Shown: positions 1 to 7,693, counted from the stretch's first letter. The stretch: DNA of 9,915 bases from Caryophanales bacterium UBA2253 (GCA_002347755.1 DDXT01000006.1:1-9915), one strand, 5' to 3'. The notes: a model not told the origin generated them from the letters alone. Numbers and translations are program-made.

Positions 1-28
1 ACCCCCAGTTATTTAACATACTCAGATG

Positions 29-55
29 AAAAAAGCCGATTGATTCGGCTTTTTT
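29..55. terminator. Bidirectional Rho-independent terminator
   Basis: An 11-base-pair perfect stem (arms 29-39 and 45-55, AAAAAAGCCGA pairing with TCGGCTTTTTT) encloses a 5-base loop. The stem has a run of six T at its 3' end on either strand, so it can stop transcription in both directions. It lies 8 bases beyond the stop codon of the leftward M32 carboxypeptidase gene. It would also serve any rightward gene ending just outside the window. Bases 1-28 show nothing else recognisable. Confidence 0.88.
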
Positions 56-63
56 GTTTGGTT

Positions 64-1572
64 TTATGGTTTTAGGCCGTAGATCTTTGAATATTTTTTT
101 ACCAGGTATTTAAGGTAATATTTCGGATCAAAATTGGCGCCGGCGACACCCTTGAACAACTCTTTCGGGTATTTCGTGGAACCGTATTTATGCAGCCGGT
201 CCTTCAGCCATTCGTTGATTTGTTTGGTGGAACCCGATTCCAGGGATTTCAAAACTTTGAATTCCGAATTCATTTTGGCGAAGATCTGCGCCGCATAAGC
301 CGATCCCAAAGCATAAGTCGGGAAATAACCGAAATAGCCCCAAGCCCAGTGAACATCCTGAAGAACGCCCTCTTTGTCATTCGGAACATCCAGACCCAAA
401 TATTCTTTGACTTTTTGATTCCAAGCCTTCGGAAGATCCGCCGGAGCGATCTCATCGTTAAACAAAGCCCGTTCGAGGTCATAACGGATCATGACGTGGA
501 TCGGATAAGTCAGTTCGTCGGCTTCAGTCCGAATCAGCGAAGCTTGGCTGCGGTTGATGAATCTATAAAAAGTTTCCAAGCTTACGCCTTTTAGCTGCTT
601 CGGAAAGACTTTTCGCAGCGCCGGAAGATTGGCTCTCCAAAATTCCTTGCTTCGGCCCAGAATGTTTTCATAAAAGCGGGACTGCGATTCATGCAAAGCC
701 ATGGAACCGCCGCCACCGGACAAAGTCTGATCCAAAGCCGGATCGACTTGCATTTCGTAAGTGGCGTGTCCCATCTCATGGATGGCGGAGAAGATCGCGG
801 AGGCGAACAGGTTTTCGTAATAATGGTTGGTAAACCGGACATCGGTACAGGAACCGAAATTGGTCGTAAACGGATGTTCGCTTTCTTTCATCAAACCATG
901 ATCCTTATCGAAATTCATCACGGTCTGTAAATGAAGCATGAACTGCTTTTGTTTTTCGGCCGGGAAGAGCTGTTTATTGAAAGAATCATCAATTTGCAGG
1001 TCCTTGGTCAGGACTTTCTTTACGAACGGAACCAAGTCGGTTTTTAGAACTTCGAAAAACTTATCGTATTCTTTGGTGGTGTAGCCTTTCTCAAATTCAT
1101 CAAGAAGCACGTCATAACCTTTTAAATTCTTGGTTTCGACGTATTTGACGTATTTTTTTTGAAAAGCGAGTATTTTTTCGAAAAGCGGCAGGAACATTTT
1201 CCAATCCGAGGCCTTTTTCGCTTGCGCCCAAACATGTTCGCTGGAACCGAGCAGAGTCATGAAGTCCACGTACTCGTTCATCGGAACTTTTTTGATTTTA
1301 TCCAATGCTTCTTTTCTTTCCGCGATCTCATGTTTTAGGATCGGATTCAATTCTTCCCGACGGGCAAACAAGGCGTCGATCACGGCGACGGTTTCCTCCC
1401 CGGTCTGAAGTTTGTAATACTCTTCGTTGAGCACTCCCATTTGCACGGAGCGATTGTCGAAGCAGCCCTTCGGGGCTTCAGTGGTGGAATCCCAATTGGC
1501 CAGATTGTTGGCAAAGAGGTAAGCTTTCATTCTTCGCCGAATGTTTTCATATTGCGCGATTAATTTTTCCAT
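64..1572 (-). CDS. M32-family metallocarboxypeptidase (thermostable carboxypeptidase 1 type)
   Basis: Zinc carboxypeptidase that removes C-terminal amino acids from peptides in the cytoplasm. The 502-residue product has the usual M32 length and the family motifs in order: HPF (233-235), DVRFT (244-248), the zinc-binding HEMGH (265-269), HESQSR (294-299, whose Glu295 is the expected third zinc ligand), IRTEADELTYP (347-357) and the HW...GYFPTYALG region (408-423). No signal peptide or membrane segment is visible. The ATG at 1570-1572 is chosen because GGAGGA sits 6 bases upstream (1579-1584). A longer in-frame opening at 1623 would place this ribosome site and the promoter inside the gene. The gene stands alone, divergent from the ABC genes, and ends at a strong terminator. 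Family assignment is firm; physiological substrates are unknown. Confidence 0.95.
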   Translation of the reverse strand: MEKLIAQYENIRRRMKAYLFANNLANWDSTTEAPKGCFDNRSVQMGVLNEEYYKLQTGEETVAVIDALFARREELNPILKHEIAERKEALDKIKKVPMNEYVDFMTLLGSSEHVWAQAKKASDWKMFLPLFEKILAFQKKYVKYVETKNLKGYDVLLDEFEKGYTTKEYDKFFEVLKTDLVPFVKKVLTKDLQIDDSFNKQLFPAEKQKQFMLHLQTVMNFDKDHGLMKESEHPFTTNFGSCTDVRFTNHYYENLFASAIFSAIHEMGHATYEMQVDPALDQTLSGGGGSMALHESQSRFYENILGRSKEFWRANLPALRKVFPKQLKGVSLETFYRFINRSQASLIRTEADELTYPIHVMIRYDLERALFNDEIAPADLPKAWNQKVKEYLGLDVPNDKEGVLQDVHWAWGYFGYFPTYALGSAYAAQIFAKMNSEFKVLKSLESGSTKQINEWLKDRLHKYGSTKYPKELFKGVAGANFDPKYYLKYLVKKYSKIYGLKP

Positions 1573-1578
1573 TTTTAA

Positions 1579-1584
1579 TCCTCC
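1579..1584 (-). promoter_or_regulatory. Ribosome binding site fixing the carboxypeptidase start
   Basis: On the minus strand this reads GGAGGA, 6 bases before the ATG at 1572-1570. It decides between that ATG and the upstream in-frame ATG at 1623, which would add 17 residues unlike the family N-terminus. Confidence 0.8.
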
Positions 1585-1591
1585 AAAGGGA

Positions 1592-1600
1592 ATTATACCA
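1592..1600 (-). promoter_or_regulatory. Extended -10 promoter of the carboxypeptidase gene
   Basis: The minus strand reads TGGTATAAT, a perfect extended -10 (TGnTATAAT). No good -35 box is seen 16-18 bases upstream, which is tolerated for extended -10 promoters. Transcription would begin near 1585, leaving a leader of about 13 bases with the ribosome site almost at the 5' end. Confidence 0.6.
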
Positions 1601-1637
1601 TGACCAAAGTAATTTTTCACCATAAACCGGAATTGGG

Positions 1638-1666
1638 TTGAAAAAAAGGGGAAATCAGACTATAAT
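1638..1666 (+). promoter_or_regulatory. Promoter of the ABC transporter operon
   Basis: TTGAAA (1638-1643) and TATAAT (1661-1666) are separated by 17 bases, a near-consensus housekeeping sigma promoter. The start would be near 1673, only about 11 bases before the ATG at 1684, with the AGGTGA ribosome site (1674-1679) directly at the RNA 5' end. It is divergent from the carboxypeptidase promoter in the same 111-base gap. Confidence 0.75.
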
Positions 1667-1683
1667 AAACAATAGGTGAAATC

Positions 1684-3453
1684 ATGCAAGATATCAAATA
1701 TGCTTTTAAATCATTACTCTTACTGATCAAAAAATATCCGATCATCATCCTCAGCGAAACGCTGACGACTTTGGCCAGTCTGGCCATGACGCTGATCCCC
1801 ATTTATGTGGTTGAAGAGATCGTCAGCGATTTTGAGGAAGGAATGGCCCTGACGGACATCATCAAAAGGATTTCCCTTTATTTGTTGGCTTTGATGGTTC
1901 TTTATTTGGTCAATCAAATCATCGGCTTCATTACCCTTTATGTTGACCGAAACTTCCGGGTGATGGTCGCAACGACCATGTTTAAGAAACTTAAATCGAT
2001 TGATTACGACTTTCACGAAAATACCAATTTTTTGAACAATTACATGCGCTCCCTCGAAGAAGGACCAGATCGCATCTACCTTTGCGCTTATCACCAACTG
2101 ACGCTGATCCGGATCATTGTTCAAAGCATCGGGGTGTTCGTGGTCATATCCCGGCTGCATCCGTATGCGGTTTTTTATGCGATTGCCATTGGGCTGCTTT
2201 TCATTTTGATCAAAAATTTTGTTGGGAGAATCAATTTTAAACTCCGAACTTTGGAACGGCCGCTGATGCGAAAACGTTGGTATTTCAACCGGGTTTTCTT
2301 TTTGAAGGATGCCATGGCCGACTTGAAAACCACGGAAGTTGAAGGCCTTCTGCTTGACGAACACCAAAAGATCAGCCAAGGATTGCTTGGTCTGTTTGAT
2401 CATTTCGGCGGCCGAAGAACCATTTTGGACTTCTTGGGGCAGTTGCTTCTGGCTTCGATTTACCCGGTCGTTTTGGGAATCGTTGCTTACTACGCCTTTT
2501 TGGACCTGCAGATCGCGGCCTTTGCTTCGCTGACGGTGGCCGCAACCACCATTTCCGCTCTCATCAATCGGATCGTTAACGTTTTGGCGGATATCCAGAT
2601 GGAGATGATCGAAACTCGGGTCCCGTTTCGCTTAATGACCATGACTTCGAAAATCGAAGGCATCAAAAAAGACGAAGTGGGGGACTTTCAAGAACTGAGA
2701 ATTGAAAACCTCTCGTTCGGATATGACAAAAAACCAGTTCTGAAGAACATCAACATGGAAATCAAGAAAGGCGACAAAGTCGCGGTGGTCGGCGTAAACG
2801 GGGCCGGGAAAACGACTTTGGTCAAACTGCTGCTGCGTCTCTATGACGCCAATTCCGGAGACATCACCTATAACGGTCAAATGTATCCATCGATAACGCC
2901 CGCATCCCTTCGTGCCAAAGTCGGAGCGGTTTTCCAAAATCCGGAAGTTTACAGCGTCACCATCGCCGAAAATGTGCTTTTGAAGCCGGTGGAGACCGAA
3001 GCCGAACGGGAATTGGTCATTGAAGCCCTGAAATTAAGCGGCTTTTATGACGATGTCATGCGTTATGAAGACGGAATCGATACACTGGTAACCAGAGAAT
3101 TCCAAGTCAAGGGGGCGGTCTTTTCCGGGGGCCAGATCCAAAAACTGGCCATTGCCCGCGGGTTTGCGCAAAATTATCAATTGTTTGTTTTGGATGAACC
3201 CTCCAGCGCGCTTGATCCTTTGGCCGAATCCGCCTTGTTCAAGAACATGTTGGAACTGGGACGGGATCGAACGCTGGTGTTCATCTCCCATCGGCTCAGC
3301 ACGACCATCAACTGCGATCACATTTATCTGATCGAAAACGGCGAGATCATCGAATCCGGAAAACATGACGATCTGATGAAACTCCATGGAAAATACGCAG
3401 ACATGTTCAACTCCCAATCCGAGAAATATTTGGGAGGTGAAGCCGATGTTTAA
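1684..3453 (+). CDS. ABC exporter half-transporter, first subunit
   Basis: A 589-residue fused membrane/ATPase half-transporter. The N-terminal ~315 residues carry several hydrophobic segments (about 15-45, 62-86, 140-180, 250-295) typical of the exporter fold. The ATPase domain (about 338-575) has Walker A GVNGAGKTT (370-378), Q-loop Gln418, signature FSGGQ (480-484), Walker B LFVLDE (500-505, catalytic Glu505), D-loop SALD (508-511) and switch His536, so it looks catalytically competent. The residues after the signature are IQK rather than the common RQR, also seen in the partner. AGGTGA lies 4 bases before the ATG. The 3' end overlaps the next gene by 8 bases, so the two are translated together and very likely form a heterodimer. 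The exported substrate cannot be told from sequence; drug, lipid and peptide are all possible. Confidence 0.92.
   Translation: MQDIKYAFKSLLLLIKKYPIIILSETLTTLASLAMTLIPIYVVEEIVSDFEEGMALTDIIKRISLYLLALMVLYLVNQIIGFITLYVDRNFRVMVATTMFKKLKSIDYDFHENTNFLNNYMRSLEEGPDRIYLCAYHQLTLIRIIVQSIGVFVVISRLHPYAVFYAIAIGLLFILIKNFVGRINFKLRTLERPLMRKRWYFNRVFFLKDAMADLKTTEVEGLLLDEHQKISQGLLGLFDHFGGRRTILDFLGQLLLASIYPVVLGIVAYYAFLDLQIAAFASLTVAATTISALINRIVNVLADIQMEMIETRVPFRLMTMTSKIEGIKKDEVGDFQELRIENLSFGYDKKPVLKNINMEIKKGDKVAVVGVNGAGKTTLVKLLLRLYDANSGDITYNGQMYPSITPASLRAKVGAVFQNPEVYSVTIAENVLLKPVETEAERELVIEALKLSGFYDDVMRYEDGIDTLVTREFQVKGAVFSGGQIQKLAIARGFAQNYQLFVLDEPSSALDPLAESALFKNMLELGRDRTLVFISHRLSTTINCDHIYLIENGEIIESGKHDDLMKLHGKYADMFNSQSEKYLGGEADV
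3433..3440 (+). promoter_or_regulatory. Ribosome binding site fixing the start of the second ABC subunit
   Basis: GGAGGTGA lies within the last codons of the first ABC gene, 5 bases before the ATG at 3446. It argues for that start over an in-frame ATG at 3386, which would sit deep in the upstream gene without such a site. Confidence 0.85.
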
Positions 3454-5302
3454 ATCTTTTGGGAAAAATCTGCGGATCATCAAATATGTCTTTCGCTTCT
3501 GTCCGACTTATGTGTTCTTTTCGATCCTCTACATCGCCGCCAACGCGGTCGGATCGCTCGCGAAAATCTTCCTGATCAAAGAAATCATTGATCTGGTGGT
3601 CAATGCTTCGGATTTCGGAGCGGTCAAATCCGCCATAATTCTATATCTGATCATCATAACCGGAACGACTTTGGTCAAGGTAGTCTACGATAACTTCTTG
3701 TTCAATCATTATCGGACCATTTACATTGGAAAAATTCAGTCCTTGATGTATTCGATGACCAAAACCGTTGATTATGAAGATTTCGATAATCCCGAGTTTT
3801 ATGACAAGTACTCCCGGGCGCTCCGCGACGGATCAACGCGCGGGATCCGGGTCTACGAAGATCTGGTTCGTTTCTTTAGTTCCATGGTCAATGCCTTGGC
3901 CATTGGTTCGATCATTCTGATCAGCGATGCCATTCTGCTGGGCATTGTCTTTGTTTCTTCGGCCGTGCTGGTCGTCGGGACCAATTTGATCAACAAGAAG
4001 TGGTACCAATTGTATAAAGACACCGAGACAAACAACCGCATGTACCGGTACGTCAATCGAACGTTCTATCAACAAAAATTCGCAGCGGAAATCAAGACTA
4101 CCTCCATTGGCGATCTTTTGGTCCGGCGTTATCAAGACAATGCCCGGATCATCAATAAAGCCCATTTGAAAACCCAGTTTCAGGTGGCGCTTTTGACTCT
4201 GATGAACCAGTTTGGGGCGGTTTTCATCGAGCAGGGCGGTACTTACATTTATTTGGCTTACAAACTGTTCCGCGGGCTGGTCAGTCTCGGCGAATTTACT
4301 TCGGTGCTCAATGCGGCGCTGTCGTTTTCCGCCTCCTTTGTGGAAGCCATTAGCTTCTTGACTCGCATCAAACTCAACGCCATGTACATTGACGATTTTC
4401 TTTGGTACGTGGATTACCAGCCAAAGCTGGAAACCACCGGTAAGGACATTCCCGCCGCGCCGCTTCAGGCGCTGGTCGTCGAAAACCTGTCTTTCAAATA
4501 TCCGAACAACGAACCGTATACTTTGGAACACATCGATCTGAAAATTCCCCAAGGCGAGAAACTGGCCATTGTTGGGCTGAACGGAGCCGGAAAGACGACT
4601 CTGATCAAATTGCTGCTCAAGTTCTATGACCATGAGGAAGGGAACATCTGGTTCAACGATCAGGAATATCGCGGACTCATTGAAAAAGCGCTGCGAAGAC
4701 AGTTCTCGATCGTCTTTCAGGATTTCCAAATCTATGCCCTGTCCATCGCGGAAAACGTCCTGATGCGAAAAGCCAAGAACGATGATGATTTGGAATTGGT
4801 GTGGAAGGCTTTGGAAAAAGTCGGGCTGAAAGAACAAGTCCGGGCGCTTCCGAAGGGCTTGGACACCATGGTCACCAAAGAATTTGATGACGAAGGCGTG
4901 GTCTTCAGCGGCGGAGACCGCCAAAAACTGGCCATTGCCCGGGTTTTCGCTTCCGATGCGGCCGTTTACATCCTTGATGAACCGACTTCCTCGCTTGATC
5001 CGTACGCGGAAAAAGTCATCAACGATCTGATCATCACCAACGCCGGAAACAAAACCATCATCATCATTGCTCATCGCTTGTCAACGGTTGTTGACGTTGA
5101 CCAGATCATCCTGATCGAACACGGAAAAATCATCGAGGCCGGCACCCATTCGGAGCTGCTTAACCAAAAAGGCCGTTACAATGAACTTTTTACCACCCAA
5201 GCCTCAATGTATAAAAAGAATGGATTTCACGATGAACCGGCCCTAACCGAAGCGGAGAAACCTGGGCCGGCGGCCCCAGGGCTTTTGACTGAACCCGACT
5301 GA
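3446..5302 (+). CDS. ABC exporter half-transporter, second subunit
   Basis: A 618-residue half-transporter with the same layout as its neighbour. Hydrophobic segments lie in the first ~310 residues (about 20-50, 62-80, 145-180, 245-300), followed by an ATPase domain from about 342. Visible motifs are Walker A GLNGAGKTT (377-385), Q-loop Gln425, signature FSGGD (487-491, Asp replacing the usual Gln), Walker B VYILDE (507-512, Glu512), SSLD (515-518) and His543. Both subunits retain the catalytic Glu and His, so no degenerate site is evident from these motifs. A tail after about residue 590 is poorly conserved-looking, rich in Pro, Ala and Glu, and encoded partly by a GC-rich hairpin. The start at 3446 has an excellent ribosome site and overlaps the first gene by 8 bases. 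The two proteins probably pair as one exporter; the substrate is unknown. Confidence 0.92.
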   Translation: MFKSFGKNLRIIKYVFRFCPTYVFFSILYIAANAVGSLAKIFLIKEIIDLVVNASDFGAVKSAIILYLIIITGTTLVKVVYDNFLFNHYRTIYIGKIQSLMYSMTKTVDYEDFDNPEFYDKYSRALRDGSTRGIRVYEDLVRFFSSMVNALAIGSIILISDAILLGIVFVSSAVLVVGTNLINKKWYQLYKDTETNNRMYRYVNRTFYQQKFAAEIKTTSIGDLLVRRYQDNARIINKAHLKTQFQVALLTLMNQFGAVFIEQGGTYIYLAYKLFRGLVSLGEFTSVLNAALSFSASFVEAISFLTRIKLNAMYIDDFLWYVDYQPKLETTGKDIPAAPLQALVVENLSFKYPNNEPYTLEHIDLKIPQGEKLAIVGLNGAGKTTLIKLLLKFYDHEEGNIWFNDQEYRGLIEKALRRQFSIVFQDFQIYALSIAENVLMRKAKNDDDLELVWKALEKVGLKEQVRALPKGLDTMVTKEFDDEGVVFSGGDRQKLAIARVFASDAAVYILDEPTSSLDPYAEKVINDLIITNAGNKTIIIIAHRLSTVVDVDQIILIEHGKIIEAGTHSELLNQKGRYNELFTTQASMYKKNGFHDEPALTEAEKPGPAAPGLLTEPD

Positions 5303-5316
5303 TCAAATGCATGGCC

Positions 5317-5349
5317 AATCCCCCAAACCATCTTTTCGGGGGATTTTTT
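5317..5349 (+). terminator. Rho-independent terminator of the ABC operon
   Basis: Arms AATCCCCC (5317-5324) and GGGGGATT (5338-5345) form an 8-base-pair stem with a 13-base loop, followed by a T run to 5349. It starts 15 bases after the stop codon of the second ABC gene. Confidence 0.87.
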
Positions 5350-5372
5350 ATGCTTCCTTCACCGGCTTTGGC

Positions 5373-5401
5373 TTGTATTGGTTTGGCTTTCATGTTAGAA
5401 T
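5373..5401 (+). promoter_or_regulatory. Promoter of the PEPCK gene
   Basis: TTGTAT (5373-5378) and TAGAAT (5396-5401) are separated by 17 bases. The start would be near 5408, about 23 bases before the ATG, with AAGGAGGT at 5419-5426 between. It sits just after the ABC terminator, so this gene is an independent unit. Confidence 0.6.
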
Positions 5402-5430
5402 AAGACAAATGACTATTTAAGGAGGTCAGG

Positions 5431-7062
5431 ATGGCAACACTTAGCAATTTACCCATTTCCAAAATCGGCGCGCAGAATTTCAAAATGTTCAGCCGCATTC
5501 GAACGACGATCGAAACCGCCTTTTATCGGAATAACGTCATTCCGGTAAAAACCATGGCGCAGGCTTATGAACTGGCCAAGAATTCTCCCGGAACGATCAT
5601 TACCAGTCAGCCGGTTTTCCGGGCGGCGGAACTCGGTCTTCCCAAAGATGCCAAAGTTTTGCTTTTCAACGACGGAAACATTACCGGGCGGCAAGCCAAA
5701 CTGCGCCAGTTGGTCACCAAAGACAATCTGGAAAAGTTTGGGAATTTGACCCGGGAAGTCGTTTTCGGCTCACGAAACAAGAAGATGTACAGCGCCGACG
5801 CTTACATCGGTCTGGACAAAAAGTTCATGATCAAGGCGCATTTGCTGGTTCCGGAAGGCTATGAGAATACTTTATATTCCTGGCTTTTGAATTTTCAGAT
5901 CGTCAATGAAGAATATTCGAAAATGTATCGCGATTCGCTTCCTTTAAGCGAAGGCGATCTTTACATCTATTCCGATCCGGACTGCTATCCGGCGGAGTTT
6001 AAGGACGGTTTGGCGCTGTTTGACGCCGAAAATAACTGTGCTTGTCTGCTGGGAATGCGATATTTCGGCGAACACAAAAAAGGAACGCTGACTTTAGCTT
6101 GGACGGTCGCGGAAAGAAACGGCTATACCGCTTGCCACGGCGGGCAAAAACGATTTAATCTTCCGGAGGGACGGGAGAAAGTCATCGGCGTTTTCGGATT
6201 GTCCGGGTCGGGAAAGTCCACCATCACCCTGTCCAACCACGGCGGAAAACTGTCCACCACGGTTTTGCATGACGATGCTTTCATCATTTCCAACGCGGAT
6301 GCGTCCTCGATTTGTCTGGAACAATCTTATTTCGATAAAACTCAGGATTACCCGCTGACCAACGAACAATCCAAATTCTTCGTTTCCATCCAAAACTGCG
6401 GCGCCACCATCGACGAAACCGGAGCCGTCGTTCCGGTCACGGAAGACGTTCAATCCGGAAACGGTCGCTGCGTCAAATCGAAATTTGCGACTCTGAACCG
6501 GGAATACCGGTTCGCCCATCCATGCGATGCCATTTTCTGGATCATGAAAGACAGTACGCTGCCGCCGGTCGTCAAAATCAACTCGCCGGCTTTGGCTTCG
6601 GCCATGGGTGCCACCCTGGCCACCAAACGGACGAGCGCAGAATATGTTCCGGGTGAAGATCCGAACACTTTGGTCATTGTCCCTTATGCCAACCCTTTCC
6701 GGCTTTATCCTTTGGTTAAGGATTACATTAAATTCAAGCAATTGTTCGCGGAAAAGAACGTGGACTGCTACATCATCAATACCGGTAATTTCTTGGAAAA
6801 GAAAGTTACACCGGCGGTGACGCTTTCGCTGATCGAAGACATTGTTACCGAGAAAGCCCAATTTCAGGCTTTCGGACCGTTCACCAAATTGGAATATCTG
6901 CCGATCGAGGGCTTTGTTCCCGATTTTAAGGATCAGGAATATTTGAAAGCCGTCAAAGAGCGGCTGTTGGACCGGCTGAACTTCCTAAAGAAACTCGATT
7001 CTTTCAACAAACTACCGGAAGAAGCCCTTTTGGCGATCCGAAGCACCACCGAAGAAATCTGA
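5431..7062 (+). CDS. pckA: Phosphoenolpyruvate carboxykinase, ATP-type family (divergent)
   Basis: Cytoplasmic enzyme interconverting oxaloacetate + ATP and phosphoenolpyruvate + CO2 + ADP, linking the C4 acids to glycolysis/gluconeogenesis. The 543-residue product has the family's usual length and landmarks: TGR (85-87, the substrate-arginine loop), YFGEHKKG (211-218) with Lys217, His236 nineteen residues later as in the E. coli metal ligands Lys213/His232, P-loop GLSGSGKST (256-264), an HDD motif (280-282) in the place of the metal aspartate, Arg357/Arg360 near the substrate-arginine region, and NPFRLYPL...IINTG (421-451). The P-loop reads GSGKST rather than the usual GTGKTT, and the usual acidic-aromatic stretch after the Asp pair is replaced by AFIIS. 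The family call is good; direction in vivo and nucleotide preference are inferred. AAGGAGGT precedes the ATG by 4 bases. Confidence 0.85.
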   Translation: MATLSNLPISKIGAQNFKMFSRIRTTIETAFYRNNVIPVKTMAQAYELAKNSPGTIITSQPVFRAAELGLPKDAKVLLFNDGNITGRQAKLRQLVTKDNLEKFGNLTREVVFGSRNKKMYSADAYIGLDKKFMIKAHLLVPEGYENTLYSWLLNFQIVNEEYSKMYRDSLPLSEGDLYIYSDPDCYPAEFKDGLALFDAENNCACLLGMRYFGEHKKGTLTLAWTVAERNGYTACHGGQKRFNLPEGREKVIGVFGLSGSGKSTITLSNHGGKLSTTVLHDDAFIISNADASSICLEQSYFDKTQDYPLTNEQSKFFVSIQNCGATIDETGAVVPVTEDVQSGNGRCVKSKFATLNREYRFAHPCDAIFWIMKDSTLPPVVKINSPALASAMGATLATKRTSAEYVPGEDPNTLVIVPYANPFRLYPLVKDYIKFKQLFAEKNVDCYIINTGNFLEKKVTPAVTLSLIEDIVTEKAQFQAFGPFTKLEYLPIEGFVPDFKDQEYLKAVKERLLDRLNFLKKLDSFNKLPEEALLAIRSTTEEI

Positions 7063-7124
7063 TTGCGGTTTAACCCGATTGATGTAATAATACTGTCTTA
7101 AGAAACTTAATATAGGAGGATAAA

Positions 7125-7595
7125 ATGAAGAAATTTTTCAAAGAATTCGGAGCCTTCATTTCGCGGGGAAACATTCTCGATCTGGCCATCGGCGTCATCA
7201 TGGGCGGCACGTTTGGGAAAATCATTACCAGTCTCGTTAAGGATCTGTTAATGCCTCTGATTGGATTGCTGATCGGCGGTAACTTCGCAGAAATGAACGT
7301 CGTGTTGGTCGAAGCGGTCATGGATGGTACGGTGGTAGTTACCCCGGCGACCACGCTCAATTACGGCGCGTTCATCCAAACCATCATTGACTTTCTGATC
7401 ATCGCTTTAGTGATTTTCATCATTGTGAGAGCAGTCATGAAAGCTCACCAACTTGCGGACAAGATTAAAGCCGATCGTCAAAAAGCTGAAGAACAAGCGG
7501 CAGTGGTGGCAGCTCCGGCGGTCCCGAAACCGACGACCGAAGAATTACTGATGGAGATCCGCGATTTATTGGCAAAACCAAAAACCAAAGAATAA
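7125..7595 (+). CDS. mscL: Large-conductance mechanosensitive channel MscL
   Basis: Homopentameric membrane channel that opens under extreme membrane tension and releases solutes during hypo-osmotic shock. The 156-residue product has the classic order: amphipathic N-terminal helix (FKEFGAFISRGN, 5-16), first membrane helix with the ILDLAIGVIMGGTFGKI gate region (17-33) running to about 50, a periplasmic loop (about 52-78), a second membrane helix (about 82-104), a charged cytoplasmic stretch and the terminal TEELLMEIRDLL helix (138-149). An Ala/Pro/Val-rich linker (about 125-136) makes it slightly longer than many homologues. AGGAGG lies 5 bases before the ATG. It starts 62 bases after the PEPCK stop with no terminator between, so read-through from the PEPCK promoter is likely. 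A weak candidate promoter (TTGCGG at 7063, TAATAA at 7085) is also present. Confidence 0.96.
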   Translation: MKKFFKEFGAFISRGNILDLAIGVIMGGTFGKIITSLVKDLLMPLIGLLIGGNFAEMNVVLVEAVMDGTVVVTPATTLNYGAFIQTIIDFLIIALVIFIIVRAVMKAHQLADKIKADRQKAEEQAAVVAAPAVPKPTTEELLMEIRDLLAKPKTKE

Positions 7596-7601
7596 CCTAA
7601 C

Positions 7602-7624
7602 AAAAAACGGTTCCGCCGTTTTTT
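7602..7624 (+). terminator. Rho-independent terminator after mscL
   Basis: Arms AAAAAACGG (7602-7610) and CCGTTTTTT (7616-7624) form a 9-base-pair stem around the 5-base loop TTCCG, ending in six T. It starts 6 bases after the mscL stop and separates mscL from the next operon. The A-rich 5' arm means it may also work on the other strand. Confidence 0.85.
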
Positions 7625-7625
7625 C

Positions 7626-7664
7626 TTGCAATTTGACGGCTTTTTCCTTATAATGATGTATAAT
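7626..7664 (+). promoter_or_regulatory. Promoter region of the SDR-CHR operon, two overlapping candidates
   Basis: The best pair is TTGCAA (7626-7631) with TATAAT (7649-7654), spacer 17. A second TATAAT lies exactly 10 bases downstream (7659-7664), with TTGACG (7633-7638) at a long 20-base spacing. Starts would fall near 7661 or 7671, leaving a leader of about 20-35 bases before the ATG at 7694. Confidence 0.65.
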
Positions 7665-7682
7665 GTAAAACAAAGAATTGGC

Positions 7683-7688
7683 AGGTGA
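7683..7688 (+). promoter_or_regulatory. Ribosome binding site fixing the SDR start
   Basis: AGGTGA is spaced 5 bases from the ATG at 7694. An in-frame GTG at 7685 lies inside this same sequence and therefore is unlikely to be the start. Confidence 0.8.
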
Positions 7689-7693
7689 ATTAT

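Noticed and set aside
1573..1623. Longer N-terminus for the carboxypeptidase, starting at 1623
   Set aside because: It would run through the extended -10 box and the ribosome site that fit the ATG at 1572, and it adds residues not typical of the family.
3386..3445. Longer N-terminus for the second ABC subunit, starting at 3386
   Set aside because: A strong ribosome site (3433-3440) precedes the ATG at 3446, and the extra residues would overlap the first ABC gene by over 60 bases.
3833..5074. 413-residue open frame on the minus strand opposite the second ABC gene (and similar antisense frames at 1720-2403 and 6094-6861)
   Set aside because: The plus-strand genes carry complete family motifs across the same stretches. 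The antisense frames have no ribosome site or family motif that I can see and are explained by codon choice in the real genes.
5361..5390. Imperfect direct repeats of GGCTTT/GGTTTGGCTTT upstream of the PEPCK gene
   Set aside because: Short, low-complexity and irregular; they overlap an ordinary promoter and could arise by chance.
7098..7110. Small inverted repeat TTAAG-AAA-CTTAA before the mscL ribosome site
   Set aside because: Only five A/T-rich pairs with no T run; too weak to call a terminator or operator.
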